Shown: one piece after another, positions 1-14,468 of the stretch | Numbering within the stretch: the stretch's first letter is position 1 | Layout of the letters: each line of letters opens with the position of its first letter | Source: Ooceraea biroi | Taxonomy: Eukaryota > Arthropoda > Insecta > Hymenoptera > Formicidae | NCBI RefSeq assembly: GCF_003672135.1 | Contig: NC_039517.1 | Span: 8,821,601-8,885,600 of the forward strand | DNA length: 64,000 bases | Direction: 5' to 3' | Program-made: the position numbers and the translations under genes | The notes under the pieces: model-generated | The model's database searches: none | Told to the model about the DNA's origin: nothing | What the model saw: the letters and a program-made list of their open reading frames with translations, nothing else

Positions 1-3000
1 CGCGGGCGCACTTTGTCCCAACGGAGCATTCAAGACGGTTTCAGCGACCAGCTATTCTTCCGCGATTATTATCGGCGCGAGGAAAAGGCGGCCGCGCTGC
101 ATCTTACAGATACTACGAAGTCTAATTTAGCCCACTACGAATAACCGATATATCGATTTCATTGTGCAACCATTGAATGCCGACGCATAGGCTCGCGATG
201 AAACTAAGCGCACGGGCTCGCCATTATTATCAGTGAACGGCTTAATAACACATGTCGCTATAATTAATTCGTGCGCTCGCGCTGATGATACATCAAAAAT
301 AGTAACGGTATTATCAGATCTGAAATGTGCAAACTCATTACGAATCGCTGATGAATTCCCGCGTGATTGTCAGTCCCGGTAATTACGAGATACGAGATAC
401 AATGCAGGCTCGGTTACGCCGATCATAATATCACGTTATAATGCCGCGATAATGATTTTTACATCGAACCGATAGCATCGCGCGGTCCGCTTCGCTTCGA
501 GCGAAGCGAAGAGATCTGAAACGTTCGAATCCCACTTTCGGCGTTCACGATTCACAATCGACGGCATTTTCCGACGGAAGAGGACGGTAATTCTGAGTTA
601 TGTCGAGCATTTCGCCAAAGATTACAAGTTATAAATGAGAACCATATATCGAGGGATTACATCCCGCTTGATGCGCTATTGAAAGAAGACCGGGCGGCCT
701 GAGCAAACAAGTCGTCGGCAATTCGCCTTCAGGTCGCGCTTTGGCGCAGGAACAGTCCCTAATAAGGGATGATGCACGTCGATAGTGTGCGAACCCGCCG
801 AAACGACATATGTTTGCGGTAATAATCGCGTAATTCATCGGTCTGTCAGAAATTACGTGCAGAAACACTGGCAATTTTCCAGTTGCTGCTTTAAGCTTGT
901 TTCCCGAGCTCGCATATTGAAATGTATCAGATGAGGGAAAATATACGACTTCTAATATACCCGTACACATTTCATCGACATTCCTTTTTTATCTCATCAC
1001 TTTCGGCAAGCGTGGCTTCAATGGCGGCGGAAATGCAATCGATAAAATCTAATTATTGGAAAAACTGCCAATCTGCTGAGCTTTCGAGTTTATCTGGTCA
1101 AAGGGAAATGGGTATAATACGGTGGTTTGAGTAAACTTGTCGTTTCCGCGGTATTGTGCACAATTCTGAGGATTAGTAAATATTTCACAAGTTCTTCAGA
1201 GATTATCTCCGAATTATCACACTTGCAAAAAATTGTTTTAGTGGGAAAACTCGCTGAATTCTCGCAAACGTGGATAAAATTTTTTGCGTCGACTTCGCGT
1301 CGCGAAATGACGTTTCGGGATGCATCAGGAATGTTCTTTCATCCTGACAATTTATCGCGAAGTAAGCATTGCGTAACTAACGCGCCATAACTAAAGACGA
1401 GCCCCGCTCGGCACTCGACTCCACTCGAGCACAATATCGGGATGCCGTATTCGGAATAGCGTCTCCCGGGTTTACGTTGGTAAAAGGGGCACGAATATTG
1501 TCAACGCTACGAGAACGATTCGACACGCGTTAACGGCGTCGCCGGGGGAACACGTTAAGTACTTACGTACGGACCTTCTGCCCGCCGTTGTGCCATTCAA
1601 ATCCCGTAAATAAATCGCACCAATCGGAGGGCCACCCGTTGTAATCGAATAGTCTCGTTCCCGATTTTTCATTAAATCCGTCGCCTTTCGGTTCATATCA
1701 TCAAACTAAACGATAGGTGATCCAGAAGTCGTGACGCATTCGAATTCGTTGCGATTCTAAGCTTTGAATAAATTCCTATCCGAAAACAATATACAGGAAG
1801 CATTCTTGACCATCTGATTTTTGCATGCAAAAGAGAATGATTGATGTAAGTGGTAAATGTGTGATCGATACATCACTGATATTTTATTATGCCATTTTAT
1901 GACGCCACTGACGTAATGAACAAGCTGACAAGTGGGACACTTATGTATCTACGACAATGGGACATATTACCTCGTCCGATTTCAATGACGGCGGACGACG
2001 TCGTGTTCATGACGTGCAGTACGACGCGTTAGAAGTGTCAACCGCTGATAACGTGGCTCCGTGGGCGACATATTGGACGGACAGTAGATTCCGGGCGAGC
2101 CCGCGTTCGCCGGTTGCAAGCGAGATACGTCTGTCCACATAATTGCAAGATTGCTTGAAAAATTGCGATGGGACCGATCGTCGTTAAGACATCTACACGT
2201 ATATTACTACCTCTACCCTCTGACGTGATTAATCTCGATCGCAGGGGAAGAACTAATAAGAGTCAACCGTCGATAGACATTGAAACATAAAAACTTTGTT
2301 TGATCTGCGCATCAATAAAAATAAGCATTTCACATGGCAATAAAAAATAATAATTTGCTCAACATACAAATTGCAAAATATTATCTGCATGTATGTATGT
2401 TGCCCTCAATTTCGATGCATCGATATCTGGCTCTTCTTCTACCATTAAGATTTTATATTCTGAAAAGCCTCCTCGTTTTTCTCAGTAATTAAATCTTTCG
2501 CTTCATTCTTTATCTTTGACCTACTACTTCATTTCTCTTCTTCATTTATGTGCGCAATTATGAAAGTAATCCGAGTCACGTATCTTACGTTCTGAAATAA
2601 TTGTGAATCTTTTAATGGCTCTTTTATAATAATTTCATAAAATGTCAGGTACGATCAAAAAGTCACGAGAAAAGTTGCACGAAATCTAAAAAGATTGAGT
2701 AAAAGTATAATAGTGTAATTAATTGACCGACATCGGCTTGCAGATGAATATAATCACATCGAGCCCTGCCTTGAAAGTTTTAATTAACAACTCGAAAGTC
2801 ACACAAAAATTATAATTATTTTTTTGCAGCGGAATATCTGATAAACCGCTAATGAGAAATATTAAAGCTCTCTAAGGGGAGTATTGTGCAATGGTTTTAT
2901 ATCATGCTTTCTCTACGAATTGTGCGGATTTCCTCCATTTTAATTATTCCTTCGTGGATAAGAGAAACCGCATAAAACTTCTGATTGTTTCGTGTTGATG

Positions 3001-4199
3001 CTATTTAAGGTATATCCGCGCTTTGAATATATGTGAAAAGAACAGAAAAAAGCATCTGCTATTTATCTCTTGCACAATATAATTTCAGAAACGCGTTTCA
3101 ATTACCGGAAACTTTATTAAAGCGAAAATTAACGAGTTAGCGATATTAATACATTTTGCGAACCGCATTACAGAGAAATGCGCGATATTGCGCGAGATAG
3201 GCAGATAACTCAATATAACCACGTGTGCATCGCAACTAACAAATTCACACGCCGCTATTTTACTCCTCGAAATAACGCGATGTTCGACACCTTAAAAACG
3301 AGCGTTGATACCACACGTGTCATCGAGTCACCTCGCAAGCGTGGTCTAAATTACGGTAATAAATTCGCGATCAAATAATTGCTGCGTCGCCGAATGTTGT
3401 TGCGTAATAACGAGCGCGATAATGCAATAATAACCTCACGCTAATTACATCATGGCCGTTAATGCCGTTACAGTAATTCCTATATATTCCTATTCCTCGG
3501 ACGATCAATTGATGACTGTGTACGTTGGATGCGATCCACGCGCGTGGCCGCGCTTAATGTTAATAAGCTCGCTAATAAGTATCGTCGATTAGCATAATTC
3601 TGTAATAATTCATCGCTGGATCGCGAGAACGAAGGTGCATCCCGATTTCGGTAAGCTTTCTGAAAGATGAATGCGATCACACAGGCCATTGGATGTTCAC
3701 GCGGCGCGCGCCGTTTTCTGGCATCGTGTCGAACCTGTTTTTGTTAGAAACCACCAGGATATCTCTGCACGGCTCGTCGGCTATTAATCGTCGGTCCTTG
3801 ACGATTCGATGGAGGATCCGACCAGTAGCTGGGCCCACGAATGTGTGTCGGGACCAGGCAAGCAAACACCTGGTACTTGGTAAGCGCGCGACGTGCTTTC
3901 CAGCCACTCGGAAAATTGCCGTAAAATTGCCGCAAAAAGCGATATTTTATTCCTTTCATTGGCGACCGCCCCTATATACAGTGCGTTTTCCTCTCGGGGA
4001 TGTTTATGGGATTTTATAGACTCGTGTCGTGTAGTCTCTCTCCCCTTCTACGGGGATGTTGCGGGCTCTTGAATACGCGAATGAACGTGCACCTGGATGG
4101 AATGATAATGATTCCGATCACAGTGGTCCGATATGTCCTCCAAGTCCTGGTGAATCTCAAGGGCTCACGGAGAATTCCGACGATAATGGCTTAAGAATT
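1..4199. other. Non-coding stretch, no gene seen
   Basis: Mixed-composition, CpG-containing DNA with only short overlapping open frames that are rich in Arg and Ser and have no recognisable domain. The one local structure is a near-perfect palindrome at about 489-510 (CTTCGCTTCG, two bases, CGAAGCGAAG). No tRNA or transposon ends were recognised. It is probably distal intergenic DNA upstream of ind. Confidence 0.6.
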
Positions 4200-4504
4200 T
4201 TAATATCTACGCAAGGTTAAGTCAGTAGATATTAGTCGAGTTGTTCGAAATGTTCGAGTACATATCTCGCATTTGTTAACGAATTCATCATCAAAATTCA
4301 GAATAAATTCTAAAACACTCTGTACTTTTTGTATTTTTTGTAACATTTGATAATCCAGTTGTTGGTAAATTCATTCATTTTGTGAATCGTCATGTCAATA
4401 TTTAACTGTGTAATACTTATATAATATTTCGAAGAAAATAAATTTGTAATTAGCGAAAATATCGATTATCAATAGCGAAAAATTCTTTTTATATATTCAG
4501 CATT

Positions 4505-4897
4505 ATGATATTACAGTCTCATATATTCAGTATTATGAGATCATTGATATTTAAATTTTCCTTTTCAATATTCCCGATGTTTCCGTTAGCATTTATAATT
4601 TTTGTATTGTCACGATTGGCAAACGGGTGCTGCAGCTGTTGCATGAAAATTATTATGCAAACATTGCTGAAATATTCTTTGCTAGCCTGATTGTACGTTG
4701 TCGATGCTGAAAGACAAATAGTGCTGATGAAAACAATGGCGCTATTCAGTGCAACTATAGAGAGCACAAGTTTGGTTTTCTTCGCACATTTTTTTTATAC
4801 AACACTAATTCTTTTAGCAACAGTTTACTCTCTCTTCAATCTTAAAACAGCAAGAAAAGATTTTTATAGGTCATATTTTCAATATACAGCTCCGTAA
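4505..4897 (+). pseudogene. Possible relic of a membrane-protein frame, interrupted by TGA
   Basis: One reading frame runs from ATG 4505 to a stop at 4897 and is broken once by an in-frame TGA at 4688-4690. It would give about 61 residues, the stop, then about 68 more. Both halves are hydrophobic: one stretch lies near residues 15-37, and another in the second half contains FFYTTLILLATVYSLF. A CSCC cluster precedes the stop. The block lies in an AT-rich island (about 4200-5130), and AT-rich DNA favours hydrophobic codons, so chance is a serious alternative. I do not recognise a family. A decayed chemoreceptor-type exon is one possibility, but no signature motif was found. Confidence 0.15.
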
Positions 4898-7800
4898 AAA
4901 ACTAATATAAAAATTATATAATAAAAAGTAGAAGCTAAAAGTTAAGATCACATAGTTAAGGATTAATAACATCAACTTGTAAGAGAGCAATGTTTAAAAC
5001 TTTCACGTGGAAAATGGGAATCTACAGTATCGATGGAATAGAAAATATCTTCCAAATTTTATGATGCTTCCACACAAAGCGTATTTTAGAAAAAAAAATA
5101 GTAAAAAGAAATTTAAGTTTTTGATCTTAATCTTCTATATTTGGCTAAGTTTCATCATATATTTGTGCTGAATATTTTTCGTTCTCATGATATTCCCTCA
5201 GATTCACCAAACTTAAAGTTGATAACTTTTATCGTACAGATCAATCGAATTGTGCGACCGGATGTATTGACCGAGAGTTTCGTTCTTTTCACAGTGCCTT
5301 TTCAGAGGACCTGGCCCTTTCAATCGCGACGATAACGCGATTATTGCGAGAGGACAATGCCCTGAACGCGGCAGTGGTATCCTTAATCAGGAGGCGTCTT
5401 CGGTCAGTTATTATCCCGACACGCGTGTATTATGCGTCGACACGTGGTCGGAAGCGCAATGGCATCGTGCGCGCAACGAAGTTAAATCACAATCTACGTG
5501 CATTGTCCGGCGCGGACGGCGAAACGAAACAAGGTTTGATCATCGGCGGGAAAACGGGCGGAACAGTTTAACGAAGTTTTCGAGCAATCGTCCCCAAGAG
5601 AAGCCGACTTTGATGAGACTTCTAGGCCCACCCTTTACCAGAGCGCTGTCCTGAGAAAATCCGCCTTGTCGCCGCCTGTTCTCCCTTCAAGAATTCGTCG
5701 AAAGCCTCCCCCAATCCGTCAATCATCGTTCGTGAATTTTTTATTAATTTCTCATCATGTAGAATTCTACTTTCAGTCTTATCTTTCCTGGTAGATAGCT
5801 ATTAAATGATATAAAATAATTTGAGGCTTGCAATTCACTTCCCATAACACTACAGCCAAGTGGCTTTTTTCTTTCTTCTTTCTTTTCAATTAATCACCAG
5901 TACAATAAGTTAGTATTTGGAATATGAGGATAATTGGTGGCTGGTGACGACGCGGCCAACGATCGAGAATAGGGCAGCCTTTTTTATTAGTCCCTTCCCA
6001 CGAACCGTGATGAATCTATAAAACATCCGCCGGGAAAGGGGATGCCAGTAAAATTCGGAGCGGAAAGGATATCGCTGGCGTTGCCTCGTCATCCGAAGTT
6101 CATTTTTCGCGAAGCCACTTAGAAGGGAAGCGAACGGAACGGTTTTCAGGGGATTAGATGCGTCGTTAAAACCAGTGCGATAAAATACGCGTCTTTTGCC
6201 GCGCTTCTCATCCACTTCATGAGATATAAAAGCTATTGTAATTACTATTTCCAATTTCTCTACTTTCTCTCTCTCTCTCTCTCTCTCTGTCTCAATGCAT
6301 AGATTTTCTTGCATTTTCATATTTTCATGTTAATTGTTCTATGTGTTCCTTACGCCATGCAAGTATACGGTGAAGTACCCATGTGGAGCTATCAGAGTCA
6401 CGTGCGAAGGATCTTGTGATTCTTAAGTTTCGCAATTAAGCTGCTCTTCCTTCATGCAGAGAGCTTATTTGGAAGATAATGAGAACATTGTTTCGCCAAC
6501 ATTGGCGAAACTTTACTGCGATGGCTATGAGCGTACCTGAGAAACGTGCAATATTCCCGACCGGATCTCCAGGGTGCAACAACAGAACCGACGGGAACCA
6601 GCAACGTTCTACAATAATCTCGAGTGTCTTATCGTTACTTTGAAACAGTCCATTCCGACGGACTAAATTCTCCCTTGCCTGCGAAAAAGCTCCCTCTTCA
6701 TACGTAATCCGCCTTTCGCGTCGGTGGCAGAGGGTTTAAAATATACACAAGAAATCGCATGGCACTCTCTCAATGTAATCCTCCTTCTTTGGTTGAAAAA
6801 GTAAGTAACCGTGTTTTCTTTCGCTCTATCCTCAAAGTTCTTCTTTTTGCGCGGAGTGGTTTTACGAAATTATCGTGTGTCTCGCGTCATTTCGTATGCG
6901 CGCCGCCTTTCGTATATGCGTAAAAAAATAAAACTGTATTTTTAGATTAAAAAACTGTTGATCTCTCTCAAAATAAAGGGCAGCGGCGATCAGCAGAGGT
7001 ATTTCATTGAGAATTGAGAACAATTTAATGAAACATATCGTAAAATTAAACAAATCAACTTCCCAATATTTCCAGTAACAAGAGAATGCAAGTTATTAGT
7101 GGAACTATATTTTATTATACTCGTATCTATGAAGAATTCATAAACAGAGAAGAAAGCATGTAAAATGTAGAACGTTCCATACGCATGCCAATTTCCATTA
7201 AAATCAGAATTCGCGAATTCTCGACGTTCCTCAATGGAAGACAAGCACAACGGTTCTCTCAATGGTCGTAGCTATAATGGTCGAAGCGAACAAAAATCCG
7301 AGCGATGATTCGATTTACTTCGGCGGTCTGTATTATCCTAACCGGCGAGCGTTCTCGTGCGAAATGGTATTAGCATAAATTCATTCGTTCCGTTATTTCT
7401 GAAAGAGAGGGAAATGCGCTTAGCTGCTCCTTCATCCGCGACGGCGTACCTTTCAGACCTCTTAGTGTTTGACGAGCCCGGACGAGTCATTACGACTCAT
7501 GATACTCTCACCATGGATCCCGCTGCGAACCGATCGATCGTCGTGCGATTCACGTTGCTCGACAAACCATGCGGTGTCTGTGAATCCTCAAAGGAAGACG
7601 GAGAAGAGAACGAAACTGACTGCTGCTTTCATGTGGAATCCCTCGGCGCGTGTCAAAACATAAATACCTAAACTTAAAGAAACGAGGGAGAACGAGAGAC
7701 GAGAAGTTTATGAATGAGAAATGTAAAACAAGGAGGATCTTACTACTCTCAGTAAATTGTTTTAAAAGGAATTAAGCACAAAGAAAAGAAAGAAAATAAA

Positions 7801-8979
7801 ATAACATCACAGCAGTAATAAAGTGACGCAAGTAATAAAAGTAGAATATACAATTATATTGAAATAAAATATAAAAGAATAAAAATGTAAAAAGAAAGAA
7901 AGTTTAATGGAGACTGAAAAAAAGCGAGGAAAAAAGGAAAATGGTTAATCGGCAAAATAGGGAGAAAGAAGAGAAAAGGAGGGAGGGGTATCCCTCCTGC
8001 ATGCGGAATAAAGCGCGCGTAACACGGGTGAAATTACCGAATGATCTACGCTAGGATGATCCTACCGCCACGGGATCGGTCATTGTTGTCGACAATGCAG
8101 CGGGAAACAATGCTGCAACGTCGCCGACAAAAGAACATCGATGCACTTTCGCTTTTGCGCCAGACAAAACTCGGTAATGTACTTCGCACTTGGCTTGTGA
8201 CTGGTTAATTTAAGATATAAATGGAAATAAAAAAAAAACAAAAAACAGCAATCTACCATTAAACTCATCAGATTCATTTAAACTTGTATGTTTTACTATT
8301 CTTTTTTTATTATCTTGTCTACTTTATTATACATTTAGACTGTGCTTTTTCAGATTAATGTGGCCACGCTAACTATCATATTACCTCAAGTTGCAGAATG
8401 ATCGATCCGCAGAAAATGAAAGTAGCCAAATTCCTATCCAGGACAGCTCCAAAGTTTCAAACGAAACGTAGAAGAACCAAGAAGTTTTCTTATTAGAGAA
8501 ATCCGTTGCAAGTGTCCATAAGCACCAAGCCGGTGGCCATGGAAGATGTCTTTAATCGCCGAAATGCTACACATACTCAATGAACATACATACTCAACTA
8601 AGAAGAAAAAAAAGGAGAAGAGAACAAAATAAGAATTTTATTAAAAGAAGCCTCTAACGAGATTTTCAGATCGATGAGGGCATAATTACGATAAATAAGA
8701 GATATACTATGAGCGAGAAAGAATTTTTCTTTTCGCTAATGACATACCTACCGTCTACCCTCGATCGTGGCAAATAAGGGTTCTCATAAAAAAAGGGAAA
8801 AGGAAAAAAGGAGAAAGAAGAAGATCGCCCGAAGAAAATAAATAAGTAAGAACGGTTCTCGGACCTTTCGCAAGACCACAACGACATCGAATTTCTGGAA
8901 CAGTTAATACTTCCGAGTTAATTCTTTCCCAGCGCGACCACGGAAGTTACTCTATCGAATCGGAGAAACTTTCGACCTC
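4898..8979. other. Non-coding stretch with simple repeats and a purine-rich tract
   Basis: No gene is recognised. It holds a (CT)n microsatellite at about 6265-6289, a 22-bp near-palindrome at 6490-6511 (GTTTCGCCAA, CA, TTGGCGAAAC), and a perfect 14-bp palindrome GAATTCGCGAATTC at 7207-7220. A strongly purine-rich plus strand covers about 7677-7990. An 85-codon frame from ATG 7414 to 7671 is unsupported. Confidence 0.55.
6265..6289. repeat. (CT)n microsatellite
   Basis: An uninterrupted CT dinucleotide run. Read on the minus strand it makes a Glu/Arg-rich open frame that should not be taken as coding. Confidence 0.9.
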
Positions 8980-11900
8980 GTGGAAACTTCGAAATCGCCA
9001 TATATCCGCTTGGAGTCCGTGGTGTATTCGTCGAATCTGGAAAGAGCAGTAGTTACTTTCAGGGAAAGTCCTCACGTCACGACTTTCGTCACTTGCGAGA
9101 AACAAATTCGTTGTTCTACGAACACGCAATGGTCGATAACGAAACAGCTGTCAGCGATGATGAACAATTTCAATGGAATTTCACATCACCGGTTTCAACG
9201 CTATAGCAAATCCTGTGCTTTTTGGAACAGTCGCAAGCAATCATGTAAAGAGATAACGTTCACAAACGCAGCTAACTCAACTGGAAGTATCTCCCTTGGC
9301 TCGTCAGGCTTGCCTCACCGAAAAACAAACCTTCCCGTAGCTGCACTTATTTTCCGGAAAGGATTGAGTGGCTCCTCGTCGGAGTGCATCGACGCAAGTA
9401 AAGCAAATTGTCGCAGCCGATCGGCAGCGCAGTGGCCTTTGTGCGCCGCGTCGACAATGCGACGGGGAAGAAGGAAAGATCCTTACGGCCCTCACGATCG
9501 TAAAGGATTTTTGCGAGTCCTCGCCCTTTTGACTATGGCCGAATTACTTGCCCGACGTGGCAGCAATGGAAAATATCCGAAATCGTATTTGCCATTCCCA
9601 TGATCATATCCATCGGTGCCGCTCTTTTTCTCCTCCTTCCTTTCACAGATGACCAACGGCGTGGGTTGTTCGACTCGAATGGGATGCTCCTTTGTGCGCT
9701 CGCATTCTACGCGGAGAATGTACCGTTTTTTTTTCTCCGCCGAGTGAAATGAGTCATGATCTAATTTCCGAAGTTCTACCTCGGAGATAGCACTCGGGTA
9801 GCGGCAGCAGGGGAGAGAAGGGCGACGCTGCATGAAAGGAGTAAGGACTCTTACTCAATAAAGCGGAGTTTACCGAGGACATCAATGTCTCCACCGAGCA
9901 TCTCTCGTGTGTACACATATCAGGAAAGAAAGCCAGATTCGATCTTCCTTGATCTTCGATCGAGATCGACATTTGTGGACATGGAGGTATCCAAAAGACG
10001 GGATTAAGGGTTTCGATAGATCGCGTACAAGGCAGCGTAAGGGTTATTGTCTACTATTTTTATTATGTTACGCTTTATCGCGTTTATCTCATAGGATCCT
10101 GCGTTTTGTGATCCATCCACGATCCTCTTTTTGTCACCGAATGTTAGCGCGAGGTAAATTTACTGGCTATCAGTATGTAAAATCTTTCGCGATAATCTGC
10201 CATGAGATTTGAACAACGGTAATAATTCATGGCGCTACACCGGTGTCAGTGAAGTAAATATAATATTTCATATGAATCTAAAAACTTTAAGATAGATAAC
10301 CATGAGTTTTTCCATAGATAACCATTGTTCCACAATTCTAGAGATAACTGTAACAATAGTTTAAACGTACGCAGTTACGCACGTTACGCAGTAATGAGTT
10401 TTTATTTATCTAACATTTATTTGAGAGCAATGTTAATACTGCAACATCAGCACTGATACGAGACTCAAGATAACGAAATACATATATAAAATCCACGTCG
10501 AGTTGTTACTGTTTAGTCGATACCCGGGGAATTTGATTTGTCAAAACGGAGATTTTGCGGATGACTTTTATTCGATTAGACGCGAATGCGAAAAGTTCGC
10601 GGCAGAATCTCTCATGATGCATGACAGTTCGCAGGCGAAACTTTCAGCACAGCGGCAGCCGCGATCGATTGAAAAATGGCGACACGAATATACGAGTTGT
10701 CGACCAAGATTGGCATCAATCGTGAATTTCGTTGGACTCGTGTTACAGCGCTGGAGCTGAAATGAGATTTATCTCGAAGACCGATGGAAGGTACCTACCA
10801 CATATTTTTCCTGCGCGACGCGCAGAATTTTTAGTATGCTCCACGATATAATACCCGCAAAACTTTCTTCGAGGGTCGTGCCACGTATTTCACTCGAAAT
10901 ATTGAACGCGAAAACACGGAATCGTTCAGTCCAATCGGAGTTATCGTTCGACATATCCACTCTAACTGTTGCACACTCGAAAAAAAGGCAAGAATCATTT
11001 TTCGGAGTAGTTTTGGTTTTCACTTGGTTCAGCGGTAAAATATCATCGGAATGGCGGAGGTAGTTTTCCGAGCAAAAATTCAAGCAATCAAGTACCACAC
11101 CGTAAAAATGACAAGTGACTCGCTGATATGAGAAAACGAGAGAAAATGTAAGGGAAGGCGAGAAGTCGAAATGCGATTTACGGAAGTTGAGGATGGAAGT
11201 TCTCCCTTCCGGCTCGTTAAGCCGTCAGTTCCAGCGTCGCCTGTAGTTCCTTGAAGTTTCGCGTTGGTTTTTGAGAAAAGAAACGACGTTTGCGTAATAT
11301 ATTCGCCGACGTTTACGTAATCCCATTTAATCTCATTATGTAAAAATGCTTAATGTTCGAAGAGCAATTGTCGTCAAAACGATCGTGCGGATGCCCGACT
11401 ATCTGTAACTTCAAGATAAAATTTATTTTTTGTTCGAAACTTCCAAAGTGACGTACCGCTTCCGTTTACCACCGACGTTTTCAAATATTTAGATTGACTG
11501 CAGTCTGGAGCATTTAGCCCGCGTTTTGCAAGACTTGCCACTGACGATATTGCTTCGCAGTCGGATATCTTGAAAGTTCCATAACAGAGATGAGTTCACC
11601 CGGCTAAGCCGCGCTATATATGTGTGTAACGACGATTATCTCGATGTTTCTGTGAGAAACATCTTCAGTCAACGTTTGGATTCCTCCATCAATCTTTGCA
11701 TTACGCATAAAATATAATCCATGATCATTTAGAAATTTTACTATGAATTTTATATCATTATTTGTCATCAAAGTTTCATCTCGAAATTAGCTGTTGGCAA
11801 GTTCTATCATGATCATACCAAAGAATCATGCCGAGCTTTTCGACGCAGATCGCTTTGGTCTAATTAGTTCTGAACATCAACCGATGCTGGATTTCCTGTC

Positions 11901-13592
11901 GGAGTCGAAAGCATCTCGTGCCAAAACCGAATTGAAAATTATCTCCCACTGCTCCGCGCTTAACAGGTTTGATGTAAATGTAAGAGTATCAATTACAAAA
12001 GGGAGAAACTTGGAGAAGATAATTTCCGATTTAAGATTATGCACCATCCTTGACTCACAATGTAATTTCATAAAGATGTATATTATATAGATATAACATT
12101 CTTCTTCTCATACAACTACTAACGTATTATGTAACGAGCATTAAAGATAAATTCCTTCCTTCCTTTAAACCCTTTATCCTTAATTCTCGATTATAGAATA
12201 GTTAATATCTTGTTAGTATAAAAGAGTACCTTGTTTCAAATTGTAATTATATTGACGCTCTAGGACGTGCGCTGTGCTTCGCTATGGCTGCTGCCGATTG
12301 AACATCACGACGTTTCGATGCTCTCGGCAATATTGCCGCTTTTGAGATCTCGCTCTCGAAACGGAAATTCTTGGTACTCATGGCCACAAAGATTGGGCAA
12401 CGATCGGAGCCACATGAGGGTAGTCACGCCCCGGATAAAAGGAAGCGACCAATAGGACGAGACCAGGTAGAGGGTTGTGCACGAAATTAAAATATCCTTC
12501 CTACGTAATGACGCGAGAGATACGCCGGTAACGATACACGTGGGTCCGTAGGACCAGGACTACGCTTCTAGTCCGAGTAGTTCCCTTTGCGACGGGAAGG
12601 GTGGTCCCGGCTCCCAATCCCTCATCGAAGGGTTCAGCAGGCATCCCCTTGGAATCGCGGATCCGGCGGACATATGCTGGCGCAAAGGGGGAGAGAAGCG
12701 TTATTGTATTATTCACGACTCTAGGCCCTGTAAGATAACATTACTGTGATTTTTAATAGGACGCGAGGACGCGCGAGGGTGCGGAGGTATATGACCCTCC
12801 ATATAATGGGATTAGTGTTGTTAGGGGTTTAAAATCGCGGCTATGTTTTCTCCATTCCGCCGGCGCGCGCTAAATAATGCGCTACATTATCCGCCAATAT
12901 CGAGAGATTATTCTTAGGATTATCGCATTCGCGATGTAAATCGATCATCAACGGTGGTATACGCAAAGTATAGAAAGATAAGAAAATTCTAATAACTAAT
13001 AAACTTAATAGAGAGAACATTAAGAGAGCTTCTCTCTTGGAAGCAAGCTTAAAATAAAGGCAAGAATGTTTTGCATCTAATTAAACGGCTTATTAATGGA
13101 TTAATAAATGAGATTCAGTTATGTTATAATATGTTTGAAAACATATCAATATTTTTATATTGACAGATTTTTAAACTCTTATTTAATATAACAAACACTA
13201 TATTTTTACTTGCAACATGTATCATCACGTTACATCGTTGGAAAACACATTTCTCCCAATCACAAAGCGATCATCAGGTCTCTCTCACTGTTAAGCACGT
13301 TACAATGGGCGCAACGTCGCGCGCAATTAATTTTCAGGCGCATCGACAGGTGTAGTCGGTACGGAGTCGTTCGCACGAGGATACGCTCGCGCGATGACGA
13401 AGCTGAAACTTGTGAAAGTGGATATATTCGAAACGGCGTTTCATGTTGAACATCAATTTTCCGCTTTGTGAGCGCATCGTACACGGCCTCGCTTATTGCC
13501 CGACCCGCTCGATAAATTACCGCAACGGCTAATCAAGAAATTAATCGCGCATGTGGAAGTCGAACGGGCGGCGTATGGAAATGTTGCTGCTC

Positions 13593-13603
<11 letters not shown>

Positions 13604-13632
<29 letters not shown>
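13604..13632. repeat. (CT)n microsatellite
   Basis: CT dinucleotide run, flanked by imperfect CT-rich sequence on both sides. Confidence 0.9.
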
Positions 13633-13635
<3 letters not shown>

Positions 13636-14437
13636 TCTCTGTCCGTTAATACACTTCGTTAGAACGCGACGACGAATTTGACAGGAAATCTCGATGCGAA
13701 TACGTTACGAGGATATCGTATGTCTCTACTCAAATTTCAGATGTGCAAATTCCATGAATAGTAATTAGATTTTCATCCGCGTGAATCAACGTTGCATTGG
13801 ATCCTGAGCCTAAAATTGCAAGGACACATTTTTTTATATACTACGTTTTATTAATACATTTACATGTACATACATTTACGTGAAAATTTAATTTTTTGAG
13901 TTTCACGATCTCTCAGGAAGTAAAACTCATTTGTTCAGCTTCAATGAGATTAAAATCCCGAATAGAATTTCATAAAAACGGATTAGGAATGGATAATGCT
14001 ACAGAAATGCGATAAAAATAACTTTTGAATAATTCTGCGTCGGAATCCTATCAAAATGACATCACAGTGGAATCCAATAAAATATGCTGCCAATTCCTGC
14101 AAAAATGCTTTTTGATGATCCTACGTATTCACCGGTCAACATAGTCGGACTATAAAACTACCCGACGAATCTCGTATTCCGCAGTTCTCTCGCCATTTTT
14201 CTCTCGTTATCCTCGCATCAGTGATTCTTATTTCTATCCCCTGAGGGGTTTCATCAGCGTGATACACTCGAGGATGCAAATTCTCCTAACCGAAGTGGAA
14301 GAAGACAGGAGCAAGCAAGAGAGATAAAACCGAGCAGGTCTCAGTTTCTAAGGCGAATCCGAGATTTGATTTGAGCCTCCTGAGCTGCTCGAATATCGAC
14401 CCACGACGAGAAACGGACTTACGTTTCGTCGCTCGGA

Positions 14438-14468
14438 GACGACAACGACGACGACGTCGACGACGACG
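14438..14468. repeat. GAC/CGA triplet repeat
   Basis: An imperfect GAC trinucleotide tract with a GTCGAC centre. On the minus strand it reads as a run of arginines inside an open frame that shows no other protein-like character. Confidence 0.75.

Noticed and set aside
521..540. TTCGAATCCCAC resembling a tRNA T-arm
   Set aside because: No matching acceptor stem, anticodon arm or D arm can be folded around it.
5910..6320. Minus-strand frame of about 136 codons
   Set aside because: Its start is inside a (CT)n microsatellite and the remainder shows no domain.
7414..7671. 85-codon frame with a Cys- and Glu-containing end
   Set aside because: Composition is mildly protein-like, but there is no homology, splice context or neighbour to support it.
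8980..9603. Plus-strand frame of about 207 codons
   Set aside because: It opens without an ATG, the first ATG is far inside, and the composition is Ser/Arg/Lys-rich with no domain.
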